DNA of 64,000 nt, from contig NW_022985442.1 of NCBI RefSeq assembly GCF_010093595.1, forward strand, positions 448,046 through 512,045. Reading direction: 5' to 3'. This DNA is from Mytilinidion resinicola. Lineage: Eukaryota; Ascomycota; Dothideomycetes; Mytilinidiales; Mytilinidiaceae. The notes below the pieces were generated by a model. It was given only the letters and a program-made list of their open reading frames with translations. It made no database searches and was not told where the DNA came from. Below, piece by piece: positions 30,344 through 42,715 of the stretch (position 1 is the first letter of the stretch; each line of letters starts with the position of its first letter). Both the position numbers and the translations under genes were made by a program.

Positions 30344-32032
30344 CTAAATAACACCAATGTGACCATTTTCCATTGAGTAGGGAACAGCTGTGGATAGCCA
30401 CAGGTCGTCATTCATCAAAGCAGGGCTAAGCTGCACCATTCGTTCCGTATCAGAAATAATTGTTGGAGTACTAAGAGAGGGGTCGTAGGGTTGTTGCACG
30501 TCCCCAAGTCGTACCCTAGCCCACAAGCTAGATAGCTCATCTTCATCCCAACTACACCATTCCTCTAGACCGAACTCTATACGCATGGCATAGTAACGCC
30601 TTGTGGCCCGGTGTTGTAACGCTGCCATAATACAAAAGATTGGCTTGTCCGAAGTTGTATCTGATACTTTATGCCTGTGTCGAATGTCAGAATCCTCGGG
30701 AAATGTGAACATTAACCCCGCCCATCTCTGGTGTGTAGGGTACTGGAATGGCTGTTCGCACTGCCAATGCTCCCTGGATACGAGCCGCCATGTGTTTTTC
30801 ACGAATAAGCCGCGCGGCGTGAGTTGGAAACATACTCCGCGAGCACGAGAGGATCGATGTGATGTAGTGAGACAGATTTCTTCTCTCACGTAAACATTCC
30901 TTATTTCAATCTTGATTGCACGTTGCTGAGGTAGATTGGTGATGTGACTATGGTGGCTGTCGACGCGGGCGTAAAATGGCAAGGAGGGAGATATCCTGCG
31001 GAGGCGAATTGTGACATTCTTCTGAGCGTCATTTCGGCAATTTAGCACGACTTCAAACTCGTCTGGTACGCCCGGAACGGACCATCCGTAAAACTGAGCT
31101 CGAAGTCCTTGGTTCGTCATCGAATATGGCTCGCTGTATCTGGATCCGAAGAAAGATATCCCTCTAGAGTTCGCGAACTCTGATGGAGACCTCGCTAGAA
31201 TGCCGCGGTAAGTGCTAGAGGAGGCCGAGGAACAGCTCCAAACAAAGACACTGTCGTCGTCATACTTCTTGATGATCTCTTCTTGTAATCTCTGAAAAGC
31301 CTTCTCGCCTTCTCCATAGAGTAATGGCATGTTGATATCAAGGATACCTAGCAGACAATAAGCCAAGTCCTCCTCCCGCGTTGTCGTTCGCTTTGATGCC
31401 CATGACATCCGTTCTGCGATGCTGTATGATTTTAGATTCGTAGTACCTACAAGCACGTCCGTTGAGATGCCTGTAGTTTGCTGAATGGCAGCCAAGTAGA
31501 TATTCCTGAGCCCGAGGTACCTCCAATTCTTGTCATAAAATACGAGGTCTTCGGGTGCGATCAACTCCTGTAAGGTCCACCCGCGGGTGAACCACCTCGA
31601 CTGGACAAGACGCGAGTATTCATCTTTCGAGTGCTTGGTTTCAGCCTTGACATCCGCTAAGTAAACAAGACAGTGATGACAGTTCCGGTATATCTTGTAC
31701 ATGGAATTTATGGCCTCGGATAACTCCGCACTGCTCGATTTGTCGATGCACACGGTATCCGCCCAGCAGTACGTGCCATCGAGAGTTTGAGATTTGCAAA
31801 TGAAGTTGTGGATTTTTTCATAGCCGAGTACCTTGTTGAGCTCGGTCATGATTCTTCGCATGCCCACTACGACGCCGTCGGCGCATGTCTTCGCGCTGCG
31901 ATACGCGTTCGACCAGTCCTGGAACGATGGCTCTTCTTGGGGTAGCCAAGTATGGGACAGGGCGATGTAATTTGGAATATCAGAGCCAAAGAACTCTTCG
32001 ATCTCGTAGGTATTGACGTTAATGAGGCGCAT
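30344..32032 (-). CDS. HET-domain protein (HET-E/HET-D type N-terminus), 562 aa
   Basis: Single exon, ATG at 32030-32032 opening MRLINV, the standard start of this HET subfamily. Signature blocks: ALSHTW (residues 24-29), WADTVCID (90-97), RGWTLQELIAP (about 150-160), then MSWASKRTTTREEDLAY (from about 209), CLLGI and LLYGEGEKAFQRLQ. HET-E and HET-D proteins carry NACHT and WD40 domains after this part. Here about 280 residues without a recognised domain follow and the protein simply ends, so it is a stand-alone HET protein. It probably acts in self/non-self recognition and cell death; that role is inferred from family only. It is a different subfamily from the HET gene at 5231. Confidence 0.93.
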   Translation of the reverse strand: MRLINVNTYEIEEFFGSDIPNYIALSHTWLPQEEPSFQDWSNAYRSAKTCADGVVVGMRRIMTELNKVLGYEKIHNFICKSQTLDGTYCWADTVCIDKSSSAELSEAINSMYKIYRNCHHCLVYLADVKAETKHSKDEYSRLVQSRWFTRGWTLQELIAPEDLVFYDKNWRYLGLRNIYLAAIQQTTGISTDVLVGTTNLKSYSIAERMSWASKRTTTREEDLAYCLLGILDINMPLLYGEGEKAFQRLQEEIIKKYDDDSVFVWSCSSASSSTYRGILARSPSEFANSRGISFFGSRYSEPYSMTNQGLRAQFYGWSVPGVPDEFEVVLNCRNDAQKNVTIRLRRISPSLPFYARVDSHHSHITNLPQQRAIKIEIRNVYVREEICLTTSHRSSRARGVCFQLTPRGLFVKNTWRLVSREHWQCEQPFQYPTHQRWAGLMFTFPEDSDIRHRHKVSDTTSDKPIFCIMAALQHRATRRYYAMRIEFGLEEWCSWDEDELSSLWARVRLGDVQQPYDPSLSTPTIISDTERMVQLSPALMNDDLWLSTAVPYSMENGHIGVI

Positions 32033-32725
32033 GTTGATGATAGCCTCGCACTGGCGTGCGTGTCTGAGGAAGGTTGGGAGGCAACTAAACGCACTGGCTT
32101 TGCCTTGGAATCAAGAGGTCCAGTGTATGGAGGTGGAATGTATTGTCAAGACATCATCGTCGACAACACTTCTCGTCGCAAGGCTGAAAAAAGCAATGAT
32201 GGATACCAGGAAGCCTGACGTCCGTTGCCTGGTTCTTAGAAGTGAAAGAAGCAGGACGAAAGAACTGCGTTGGATAGAATCCAACGCGGTTGCTACGGCG
32301 CGGAAAGGACACAAATGATGCTTGAAGGGTTGAGTGATGGTTGATGCCTCGGGGATGGGCTGAGTCTCGACGCTAGGACAATATTGGCTTAGGGTAATCA
32401 TGTGACTGTACTCTATGTCTACTCTTTCGCCAGCGAATTCAGGCAAAGCCACTCAAACTGTGCTTCGTAGATGGGATTTAGAGACTATCATGCTAGAGAA
32501 TATTTTGTTTGCATATCAACAACGCTTCTCCGTAGACGCTATGGTCACGTGTATTACGCCTACTTTTCATTCCAATCGATGAAATCAACACCTGAATCCA
32601 TCTCCGTCGGCATCATACCTCTAGACCTCTTCCTAAAAATGCACCCGTATACACCCTAGCACCCCACCCTGCCCCTCCACCACCATTGACCCTGTGGGCC
32701 TCCATCACACTCTCCCCTCCCCGAT
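32033..32725. other. promoter side of the HET gene, no gene seen
   Basis: About 690 bp upstream of the minus-strand HET gene. Short frames on both strands have no support. Confidence 0.45.
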
Positions 32726-33370
32726 TCAGATGGTTCCATAAGTGCTGTACCAGGTCACTAACGAGCATCGGCACCGCAGTCGTAGAAGGTTTTCCTTGTA
32801 TATTAAGCAGCTATAATGCAGCTGACTGTTAGTCGCCGTGATGGCGATGTGCGACTCGTATAAGAATAGAGGAGGGGGGACGCTGTTTAGATTGGGCCAA
32901 TTGTTGTAATCTAGACGAGCGCCGCATGTGGAACATGAGTCGATGTCAGTGATGTAGGACGGATATTCAGTTGTGGCGAGTGGGACAGCTGCGGTGCCGA
33001 GGCAGACGTAAGGGTGTTGGGAAGGTGGATACGGTTGTAGTGCGTGCAGAGAGGCTGACGGGAGGGTGGCTGGACGGGGTGGAGCTGGTAATGAAGCGAG
33101 TGGTTGAGCCGGAGCTAATGAGATGAAGTTGATATTGCAGTTGTTGAAGACAGGGCCATTGAATGCTTGCGTAGGCCTATTACTGTGTGGCCCTGCTATA
33201 AAAGTTGGTAAGTTGGAGGAGGAGGGGTCTAAGAAACAGCTTAGTCGACGTACTTTCGCGTTCACGAGCATCCCGTTTTCTGCGAGCTTCAGCCTGAAGA
33301 GATTCATACTCCTCATCCGCCTCGTCTGATGAGTATTCCCAAGGCTCTATCCCTGTTACGATCTCAACAG
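32726..33370 (-). CDS. possible small hypothetical gene with very short intron
   Basis: The minus strand from about 33370 to 33260 encodes a clearly protein-like acidic/basic stretch (EPWEYSSDEADEEYES, then EARRKRDARERE). After GTACGTCGACTAAGCTGTTT-CTTAG, which holds a donor, branch-point and acceptor within 25 nt, another frame runs on to a stop at 32726. It has Pro-rich sequence and a CSTCGARLDYNNW segment. A 39-nt intron from an upstream GTGAAC donor is the alternative. The 5' end is not defined; it may lie beyond a possible acceptor (GTAACAG) near 33350. Family unknown, model uncertain. Confidence 0.3.
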
Positions 33371-34199
33371 GATGATAACATGTTCGACGAAAGTGAAGTC
33401 ATGAATAGGGATCATCGAGTGGCATGTTTTAGGCTGACGAGGATTTTATGAATTGTTGCAGGATGAACACTTGAGAGGTCCGTATCAGGTCAGATAAAGA
33501 CCGTGGGATGGAGGGACGTGAACTAGGCTTTTCTGAAACAAGTACAAGGTCATTTGAGAGGTAAAGAAGGGGGCCTTTATACCTTTCCCTCGAGTACAGT
33601 AAGAGGTCCCCATCGAATCCTGCCGTTATCTCGTACAATTAATTTCTGTCCTTCATCGAACAATACGCTCCGCTAATGCCACGTAGATGGAAGAATGCAA
33701 AGAAGGCGAAAAGGCTGAAGCCGCCTTCATTGCTAAAAACATCTCTCATTGGGTAGCCACAAGGAAGGGAAGAGTTTTAAAGTTTTGAGCATGTTCTGGG
33801 CTCGGAATCTCGATCGGCCTCAAGCACTCCCGGTTTGGAGCCCAACAAGATGGCTGATTTGATGGAGATGATGGCAGATACGAGCTCAAGTTGATTGTTG
33901 TGGTTGGGCTAGGGACACTGAGGGAAAGGTTAAGGCACAGGAAGCTAAGACAATTTCGGCTAAGCTCCACAGTCGCGTGATGATTTCCTCGCCATTTTTG
34001 CGATGCTCCATTGCACTCAATTAGATAGTACGGATTCAAACCTTGCCAAAATTCCATATTTAAGTATGCATAGTTGGATGACTCCTTTTACATATCTTTA
34101 AGTTACAGAAAGGGCGATATACAATTTCCAATAAACGTACGAGAACTAAGACAGGTAGTTATATCAACTCCCAAACCCCAATATCATCCCATAGATTGC
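33371..34199. other. no supported gene
   Basis: A 70-codon minus-strand frame (33429-33638) could be a further exon of the gene just below, but it lacks a start and clear splice sites. Otherwise nothing is seen up to the GRDP stop codon. Confidence 0.35.
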
Positions 34200-36566
34200 T
34201 TAGCCCCCTCCACCACCACCACCGCATCCCCCTCCACCTCCTCCTCCACCGCCACCACCACATCCACCGCCTCCACTGCCACCACCACATCCACCGCCTC
34301 CTCCGCAGCCGCCTCCTCCCCCTCCTCCCCCACAGCCTCCTGCAGAAGCTGTACAACTTCCGCCCCCAAAGCTTGCCATACCACCGCACGTCCCAGCAGC
34401 ACACGACCCCACAACTCCGCTGCTCGTATCAACGTTGCCGTAGTCACAAGAGTAGACCCCAGCGCCCGCCGCACCGCCAACACACGGGTCGACATAGTAG
34501 GGCATATACATCGGATACATGATCGGATATCCCCACGCATAATAGTAGAAATAGTCATCGCGTCTCGGTTCCGGACGGCCCTTCTTCCGCGCGCGCGCAC
34601 AGGCCGAATGGTACGCGGCATCCATACCCGCGGCCTTGACCCTATTCTTATTCTTCGTCACGATGGAGGAGTCGTGCACGACATTGTGCGCGCTGATATG
34701 CGGAGCCGTGTTGGGATCGTTTGTGATGCCTGGGATATCGTGGACGTTCTCGGAGGTCTGGTAGTTGTTGCTCTTGAAGAGCTTCGAGAAGCCGCTGATG
34801 CGCGTCTCGCGCACGGCTTCGCAGTACCAGCATGTGCACTCGCTGTAGGGCTCCCTGTATTTGTTTTGGTAGGTGCGGGAGGTCCAGACAAAGGCGTCGT
34901 TGAGGGCGCCTTCTTCGATCTTGTCGTCGTGGTCGATGAGCTTGCTGGTTTTGGTTTGAGAGTAGAGGTAGTAGAGTGCTGGGGCGGTTTGATGCGTGTG
35001 CCACGCGAGGTCGACGTCGAGGGTCGGGACGGCGACTTTGCTCGGGTTTAGCGCCATAATCGAGAAGAAGCGCGAGTATTTGGTGAGGCAGCGGGACATG
35101 GTTGCAGAGAGGGCGGGCGAGTGCAGCCAGTCTATGGCGTGCATTTTGTCGACGAAAGATCCCTGGCGAATGACGGCGCCGGCGAGATCTAGGGCGAACG
35201 GGGAGTAGTTGAACCAGTAACGCGACATCATACGGCGGATGGCAACTTTCTCGTGGCGATAGACGAGGGAGGCACTTTTAATTTTCTTGACGAGATTTTT
35301 ATCCGTTACGCCTTTCTCGAAGATGCTCTTAATTGAGTTGACTGTACAGAAGGGGTTCGCTTTAGGATCCGTAGCCTCCATGATAGTGCCGCTGAGGCCA
35401 GCGGTGACGAGATATGAAGGGAACGTGCATTCGGGAAGTACATTTTTGCCCACAGTACGAAGCTTCATCGGAGCGCCATCGACTTGGAGAACTGTGCCCG
35501 GAAGTGGCAGGTCTTCGAAAAGAAGGGCCTGAGTATCGCGACGGAATTTCGCGACGCGGAGGGCTTCGTGTGTGAGGGTGAACTTGCAGCCTTTGCATAC
35601 AGCGATGAAGTCTTTGTCTGCTAGACCATTCCCAGACTCGAACTCAGATGAGCCATTGTAGCCACATCGAGCGGTCCAGGGCACTGTGACATTGCGATTG
35701 CAAGCTGGGCAATACAGTGTCTTGGTCAGAGGGTCTTGAAGATTGTCCCAGAGACATCCGGTCATGCCTTCGAAGTGCCCTCTGGCTTCGTCGCCGGGTG
35801 TGTAGTCGAAAGTGACGGGATCAATAAGAGCATCAATGGCGCCCCAGGGCATTCCCGTGGCAAAGAAATCCATCTTTCCGAGGCGCAAGCAGTCTTCGAA
35901 AAAGCATCGCGGGTTTAGCAAAAAGGAGTGCCAGACCATAATGACATCTACAGGCGTCAGTTTTCTCGATTCCGTCCCTCGAATTAACGATGACTACTTA
36001 CCAAGCGGCGGAAGGTGATTGCGGTCTGTCAAATAGCCCAGTGGCTGCCCTTCACCAGCAACGAGATGGATTGACTTGTCGGTCATCAGATTGATAAGTC
36101 GCAGTTTCCCGCCTCCCCGCCCGCCCTTCGACTGCGGAATGCATCGAGTCCACCAGGCTTCGAAGCGGTCGACGGCTCGCGCTACATAGACAGCCCATCT
36201 CTTCTCGCACACTTTGGCTCTGGCAGCTGCATCTTCAGCGAGCTCACCACTTGGGTCAGAAATATCAAAAAGACCGTCCCATTTGCCGATCTCGTCTTTC
36301 AACCTCCAGAACGCTTCAAGAAGTTTAAGGTGGGCAATCAATTGGTCGCTGGTGGGTGTCTGGATCCCAGCGGGCTGGCTAAGATTCAAATTGCGCAGCC
36401 TTCCGCTGAGGTCCTCTGGGATCTGGTTCGGCGGCTCTTGGTCCTCGGCGTGGTATGATGGCGGGCGGGCATTATTATCCGAGTTGGAGTTGGAAGCAGA
36501 GGAGGCGAGCACTGAGTCGTGCGGCAATGAGCCTGCTGCCTCCGGTGCGGGTTTTTCGAGTTTCAT
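34200..36566 (-). CDS. GRDP-like (glycine-rich domain-containing) protein, 770 aa
   Basis: Two exons, 36002-36566 and 34200-35947. The 54-nt intron has donor GTAAGT and acceptor CTGTAG. Joining them gives LPPLDVIMVWHSFLLNPR, the expected GRDP motif, which confirms the splice. Other family blocks are DCLRLGK, WHSP and DVDLAWHTHQTAP, where the His/Asp pattern is conserved. Two Cys pairs (YCPAC, CKGC) may bind metal. The C-terminus is a tract of Gly with regularly placed Cys (CGGGGGGGGCGGGGG). Plant homologues are linked to growth and stress; the fungal function is unknown. The length is normal for the family. The Gly tract could vary between strains. Confidence 0.87.
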
Positions 36567-38610
36567 GATGATAGATCTAGGTAGTCATAGGTAGTCATAG
36601 GGAGTGTTAACACCAGAAGAAGATGGGTTTGGGAGGTCCTAAATATACAAGAGCGGGTATCCAGTACAAAGGTAGGAAAGCGACGAAGGTGGTCAGATGC
36701 CGCAGCCTTGACTGGTGCACAGCGCACACCGCGGGCCAGGTGGGTGATAGTCGGGAGCAGCCTGAGGCGGAGCTGTGGCAAAAAAGGCCGGATCCTTGCC
36801 TCGACGTGGTTTGGTGTTGGGTGGTGGTTGGTTGCAGGGGCGGCACAAGGCTCACTCCAAAGCCGGCGGGGTGGAATTGGTCGGACCTGGGGGCTAATCT
36901 TACCTAACCAAGTGAGGCAACCTTCTAGAAGGATTCTGGTGTCACGCCATGATGTCAATGCGAGGGGCCTCGCAGGTATCCGTCTGCGCCTTGCGCTGCG
37001 CATATGTGGCTGCTGGAGATACCCAACGGGTATCAGTTGCTCATCGCGTCCCAAGTCTGCCTCGTAATAGGCTGCTCTCGGAACGCTTCGTCTTTGTCAT
37101 TGGCGTAGAGCATCTTCACGCAACAACAGAGTGCGGAGTTCGAGATGGTCTCTGCGAGCACAGCCTCATTGGCCCCCAGACCTGCAGCGCCACATGCCCT
37201 TCCCAGACACTATTGCAACAGAGTGTTGTCCTATTGGGCTTAATTTCCCATGGCTATCTCGCATTTCGTTGAAGTACGAGGCAGATCTACAGATTTTTAT
37301 CCTCAGAGGTCGTGGCAGGATATCACGTGACCGACAGGACACATTGCTCCTTCGTCGTCACTTCTTTTTGCATGTCAAATTCATACATTCTGAGGAGTCT
37401 CGAGCTGGTAGTCTATGCTATTAAAAGCCTGCTTGCACCTCAAGAAATGTTGATTTCGGCGCATCGATTCCATTCTGGCCCCTCCAATGGACGGCGCATT
37501 ACAACACTTGTGAATTCAAATTGAAGCCTTTGCAATTTTAAGATCCTATTGCTTAAGGGGCCTTCCAGCGTATTAAAGATGAGTAAGATCATGGGGTGTT
37601 TCATTATCTGACCTAGCAAGTTGAAAAGCGGCAGTTTATACCGCCTATTTTGAGATCTACCCTCTCTGGATCGAACATTGCGCCTCATGGCCCCTATTAG
37701 CAGCTTCTTCAGTGCTAAGGATTATCCACAACATGTGTTCACCGACTCGTATAGCGCGCAGACCTTTGTAGCTTTTATGATGCTGCAAGACTTCCGGTGT
37801 GCCGTGGTATTTTCTGCCCCCCTTGATATTATTGAGCGCGCATCGTGCACCTACTCCGGACATGTAGAACGCGTAGCTTACGATCATCAGGGGCGATCCG
37901 AACGCGCCAATCGCAGTTTTCGCAACGGAGAGGTTCGATGGTGTTGAGGTTTGTAGTGCTGCGCAAAGCCGACAGGAAGCTGCTAGAATAAGCAAGGGCC
38001 ACCTACAACACTACCATTAATTAAGAGAAAGTGTGTGCATTTCGGAATAGGTGGTTTGAACTGCTTCATTTGAATTTATATGGCTAGAAAACCGTGTTAC
38101 CTCTGAAATCATCGCAATCCTTACACCAAGTCTCGTGATCAGCACAAACGAGATACCCCTCATCTCGAGAACGTTTGACCGTAACTACTTGCTCATACCT
38201 TTCTATTTCGACCGCACCATCCTCGCTATCGGTAGGATTCAAAGCTTATATCAGCACTAGCCATATCAACCCCAAATCAAGCGTCCGCTACTCAATAAGG
38301 GCATCGGTACTCTAGTTCTTGCTATAAATCCTTTCAGAGTTTGCCTCTCTAGACTGGTATCGATAAGCACGTACGTGGTATAGGCAATCGCTCTCTGGAT
38401 TTCTAAGTGAAGCTCTCATCGCCCTATAGTGCTGTAGAGTAAACAGCCGAAACTGTGTCCGAGCTTGCTGGAGGAGATCTATAAATTTGGCAAGTCCAAC
38501 ATCCAATTCCACACAAGTTTCGGATAACCAGGCCTCCGAATTGTGTGACTAACGCACACAACGTCGAACTCTTCTTCGCAGAGAGATTTTTTTGCTTGCA
38601 AACATCAACC
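36567..38610. other. 2-kb gap, no supported gene
   Basis: This region lies between the divergent GRDP and hydrolase genes. A minus-strand frame at 37657-37995 has protein-like codon use but no ATG and no family match. AGGTAGTCAT is repeated twice at about 36578-36599 in the GRDP leader. I see no RNA gene or array. Confidence 0.4.
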
Positions 38611-39501
38611 ATGGCTGCGCAACTCATGCCTGAGCCTTCAAGTTTAGCAACACCTTACGGGACAATCTCCTACATCGATTCCAAGCCCGCCCTGGTGGCC
38701 TCCCCAAATGCACCCGCTCTCCTCCTCATTCACGGCAACTCTTCCAACTCTCAAATCTTCCGTCCCGTCTTCAACGCACCCCAAATCGCAACGAAATACC
38801 GCATCATCGCCCTCGACCTCCCAGGCCATGGCGCCTCCTCCAATGCCGCGGATCCAGCCGCCAGTTACACCCAAGCTGCCTACGCCGCCACCGCAGTTCA
38901 GCTTCTTTCATCCCTACACGTCTCCCATGTTGTGGTCCTCGGCTGGAGTCTCGGCGGCCACATTGCCATCGAAATGATGCCGCTTCTCGCTCCTTCTTCT
39001 ACTGCTACGGCGCCAGAGACAAAGCTCCTCGGTATCATGATTACCGGCACACCCCCATGCATTGGTCTTGACCAAATGGCCCTCGGCTTCAGATTCCCGT
39101 GCGACCCAACCCTTCTCCCGCCGGGCCGCGAGATCCTTACCGAAGACGAAATCGACGGCTTTGTTCACATGACCGCGATCCCTTACGAACCTTGGATGCG
39201 CGATGCCGTGGCCCGTACCGATGGGCTCGCGCGGAAGGTCATGTTTAATGCTGGCGTTGCAGGCCGCGGACTCGATCAGCGGAAGGAGGTCGAAACGAAC
39301 ACTGCAGTGGCAGTAGCGGTGGTGAACGGAGGTGCCGAACCGTTCGTCAACCTCGACTATATTGATGAGATCAAGTGGGCAAATCTGTGGAAGGGGAAAT
39401 GTGTGAGACTTGAGGGCCTACAGCACGCACCTTTCTGGGAGGCGCCGGATGCATTCAGGCCGTATCTTGAGAATTTCCTGGAGGATCTGACGAAGCAGTA
39501 G
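38611..39501 (+). CDS. alpha/beta-hydrolase fold protein, 296 aa
   Basis: Single exon. ATG at 38611 (ACCATGG, an ideal context) is preferred to an upstream in-frame start at 38545. The alpha/beta-hydrolase signatures are the oxyanion-hole HGN (41-43), DLPGHG (69-74), the nucleophile elbow GWSLGG with Ser113, and a late His272 in LQHAPF. The acid residue before it is probably Glu or Asp near NGGAEPFVN. There is no signal peptide, so it should be cytosolic. It resembles fungal epoxide-hydrolase/esterase/haloperoxidase-like enzymes, but the substrate cannot be deduced. Confidence 0.88.
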   Translation: MAAQLMPEPSSLATPYGTISYIDSKPALVASPNAPALLLIHGNSSNSQIFRPVFNAPQIATKYRIIALDLPGHGASSNAADPAASYTQAAYAATAVQLLSSLHVSHVVVLGWSLGGHIAIEMMPLLAPSSTATAPETKLLGIMITGTPPCIGLDQMALGFRFPCDPTLLPPGREILTEDEIDGFVHMTAIPYEPWMRDAVARTDGLARKVMFNAGVAGRGLDQRKEVETNTAVAVAVVNGGAEPFVNLDYIDEIKWANLWKGKCVRLEGLQHAPFWEAPDAFRPYLENFLEDLTKQ

Positions 39502-42500
39502 ACATGTGGGAGGGCCTCATGCAGTTGTAGAGTACCAGAACTTTCATTTTGTACTCTGGACTCTATCATGTGACTCTATTCTCTATTCCCTCGCTACTCA
39601 TCGGACTATTTCCGTACCGTAGCTTGGAGTGGCTCGACTTGCTATGACGAGCTTCAAAATCTACCACCTAGGATTCAGATTAAACCCTCAGTAAAGCTAC
39701 ATCTTGCTGGAATTTGAGCGACGTTATTGGAAGCCTTCATGCGGTACCAGCTACCTTCCAAGAGCCTCCATTCTCGCGTGCTCAATATAGGCTCTCCCGT
39801 TTTTGACATCGTCTTGTGCTTTTTTTACCTCTTTCGAAGGCTTTCGGACGGGACTATACACGAGGAAACTCATTGAGTATGATCATTTATACCTTCAGGA
39901 TTTGTCCACGCTCCAAATTACCAACATTGTTATCTTTGGCCTGAACACGTATGCAACTAGTCGAAGCGCATCAACAGTTCAACTCACTACTCCAAAGTGA
40001 CATCCAAGCCGCTACGTTTTTGGCTCGTCAACCTGTACATCCCAAGACCTGTTCCATCGCTCTATCAAAGTCCTCCAAGTGCCGCTAGCTATGTGCTGAA
40101 TACCCCGTATTTCACCGCGTTCAAGTTTGTACCCTCCGGCCTTTACATCCTCCCCTGTCACATTCCACCCGGTTGAGGACCGTCAAACGCCGCCACGAAC
40201 GCATCAAACCCCTCAGATTGACCCCCTCTGGACCTAGGGCCTCCAGACCTTGACATCCTACTACGCCATTTTCAACCAAATTAAAAGCAGTCAAACACCG
40301 CCACTCACGTGTCAAAAGCTCTAATTCACCGCCCCTCCGATTTGGGGCCTCTGACCCCCTACATCACGTTGTCGATTGTTCACCCTCACCAGGGGACTCC
40401 AGACGTTACTAAGCACCTATCAAGATGCTCAAAATCAGCCTTCTCTTGATTCAAGGCCTCCGAATCGTTAATCCCCACTATTATTTTTTGCCCAATCAGA
40501 GTCTCTCAAACACGGTTATCCACTCACCAAAACCTCCCGAATCAACCTTGCGAGATCTTGAGTCTCCCACCTTTACATTATGTTGCGTCTTTTCAGTCCT
40601 TTCAAAGTACCTCGAACGTTACCAGCTACCTTCCAAAACGCTATGAAACAGCACATTTAATTTGGAGCCTCGAAAACTTTACATTCCATCTTGCATCTTC
40701 TCGCCTATCCAGGGGCTTTCAGACGACGCCAAGGACGTATCAAAACACCGCAATTCGCCCCAGTGAGATCTGCGACCTCCGAACCTTTGTATCGCGTTGC
40801 AAGGCTCCAACCCATTCCAAAGGACTCCACACGATATCAGCCACCAATCAAAATGCCTCAACACAGCACCGTGGAGGTATAGACTATCGGAACACTTACA
40901 CCGTGTAGTACTTCAGAGGGGCCATTCAGAGGACCTCCCACGGCATTTTCCATATGCCAAACCGCCCCGGATTGACCGTGTGAGATCTAGAGCTTTGAAG
41001 CATACACATCGTGTTGCGTTCCAAATGAGCCAATCGAAGGGCTTCAGACGTTACTGACCGACCATCAAAATGCCTCGAAACGGCAGATTGAGATCTGAGC
41101 TCTCGGGATCTTACATCGTGTGGTGAATGATATGAGCTAGTCGGAAACCTCAAACGTTACCAGCCAACCTTCAAAATGCTCTAATACAACACGATGAGAT
41201 CTAAGCTCTCGGAATCTGTATATCGTGTTCCACTTCAAGTCAGGTGAGTACAGGACCTTCTGCAGCGCCATTCACGTGACAAAACAACTCAAATTAAGCC
41301 GGTGAGATCCAGGGCATCCGAAACTCTACATCTTATACCACCACATAATTATCTGCTAGAGACCTTCGTACGGCGTGATCAAGTAGCAACTAGCTACCCA
41401 ATTTGATCCTCCCATCGAGACTCATTCAAGAATCGTGGAAATCGTCATTTCCATCGCACATTACACTCAGATCTCAGGGAATTGATCGGCCTTTTGCACA
41501 CCTAAACGAACTCGTCTTCCTGGGCTGTGTAGCCGTTACGGCTCCTAAATGCTGCGTTATTCTAGGGTCTCCTGCTTTTGTCGTCGTGTATTCCATTTTC
41601 TCGCCCAATTAGAGGGCTTCAGACGGCGACATCAAGTGTCCATTAGCTCCTTAACTTGAAACTCCTGCCAAAAGCACCTCCAGGGACAGTAAAAATATCC
41701 TTTCTTTCCCAAAACACACTTAAATCCTATGGGGTTCGCCGCCACTGTACACATCCACACGAAACTACTTTCCAGCTTCGACTAGCTATTGGAGCCCCCA
41801 AATGCCGATTCGATCTTTACTCTCAAAACATTTACATCATGCTCCGACAGAGAGAAACCAACTAGAGTCCCTCAGACGGCGCGATCACGTGTCAAAACAG
41901 TCCCTCGTCCGCGGCCTTCATCAAAACAGGCTCAGATATCGTACGAAACTCCCTTCCGCTGGCGAGCCGCACTCAGATGCCGTGGAAACCGCCATGTCTC
42001 TGCACGCCTACACGGGAATACTTTCCAGCCTCATGTAGCTATCAGAGTCACCAAAATCGCCTTCAATGTTCGCTCTCAGAACCTTTACATCACGCTGCGC
42101 CTACGAGAAGCCAATCAGGGCACCTCAGACAACAAGATCACGTTCACGTCCCTCATCAAAACACGCCCACATGTCATCAGAATCTCTCCTTCCTTCCCAC
42201 GCCACACTCAGATGCCGTGAAAATTGCCTTGTCTCTGCGCACCTACACACACTCGCTTTCTCGGCATAATTAGCTATTAGAGCCCCCAAATGCCGCATCA
42301 AGATGTGCTATTGGAACCTTTACATCATGCTGCAGCTAAAAGACACCATTTCAAGCGCCCCAGATAGGAACATCACTTGTCAAAAAAATCCACAGCTCGC
42401 ACAACTCATCAAAACACACTCGAATTCAGCGAGAGTTACCGTTTCCTCCGGATGGCATACTCAATTCTTACTGGAAATCTCTAGTTTTCTGCATGCCTCC

Positions 42501-42715
42501 AAGGTACCACTTTCTGGCATTTCCAACGATTACAGCCCGCAGACACCGCTTCAATCTACGCCCTTGCGCATTTGACATCGTGTTTTAAATGATTTAATCT
42601 CCTTGGAAGCCTCAGACGGTATCAGCAACGTGTCAAAACGGCCTAGAACAGCACGCTCAGATTCAAGGTCTCCAAACTATTACATCTTGTAGAAATTCAA
42701 ATGGGCCAATCGGAG

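Noticed and set aside
37657..37995. 112-codon minus-strand frame with protein-like codon use
   Set aside because: No ATG, no family match and no clear upstream exon; could be a real exon but cannot be supported by reading alone.
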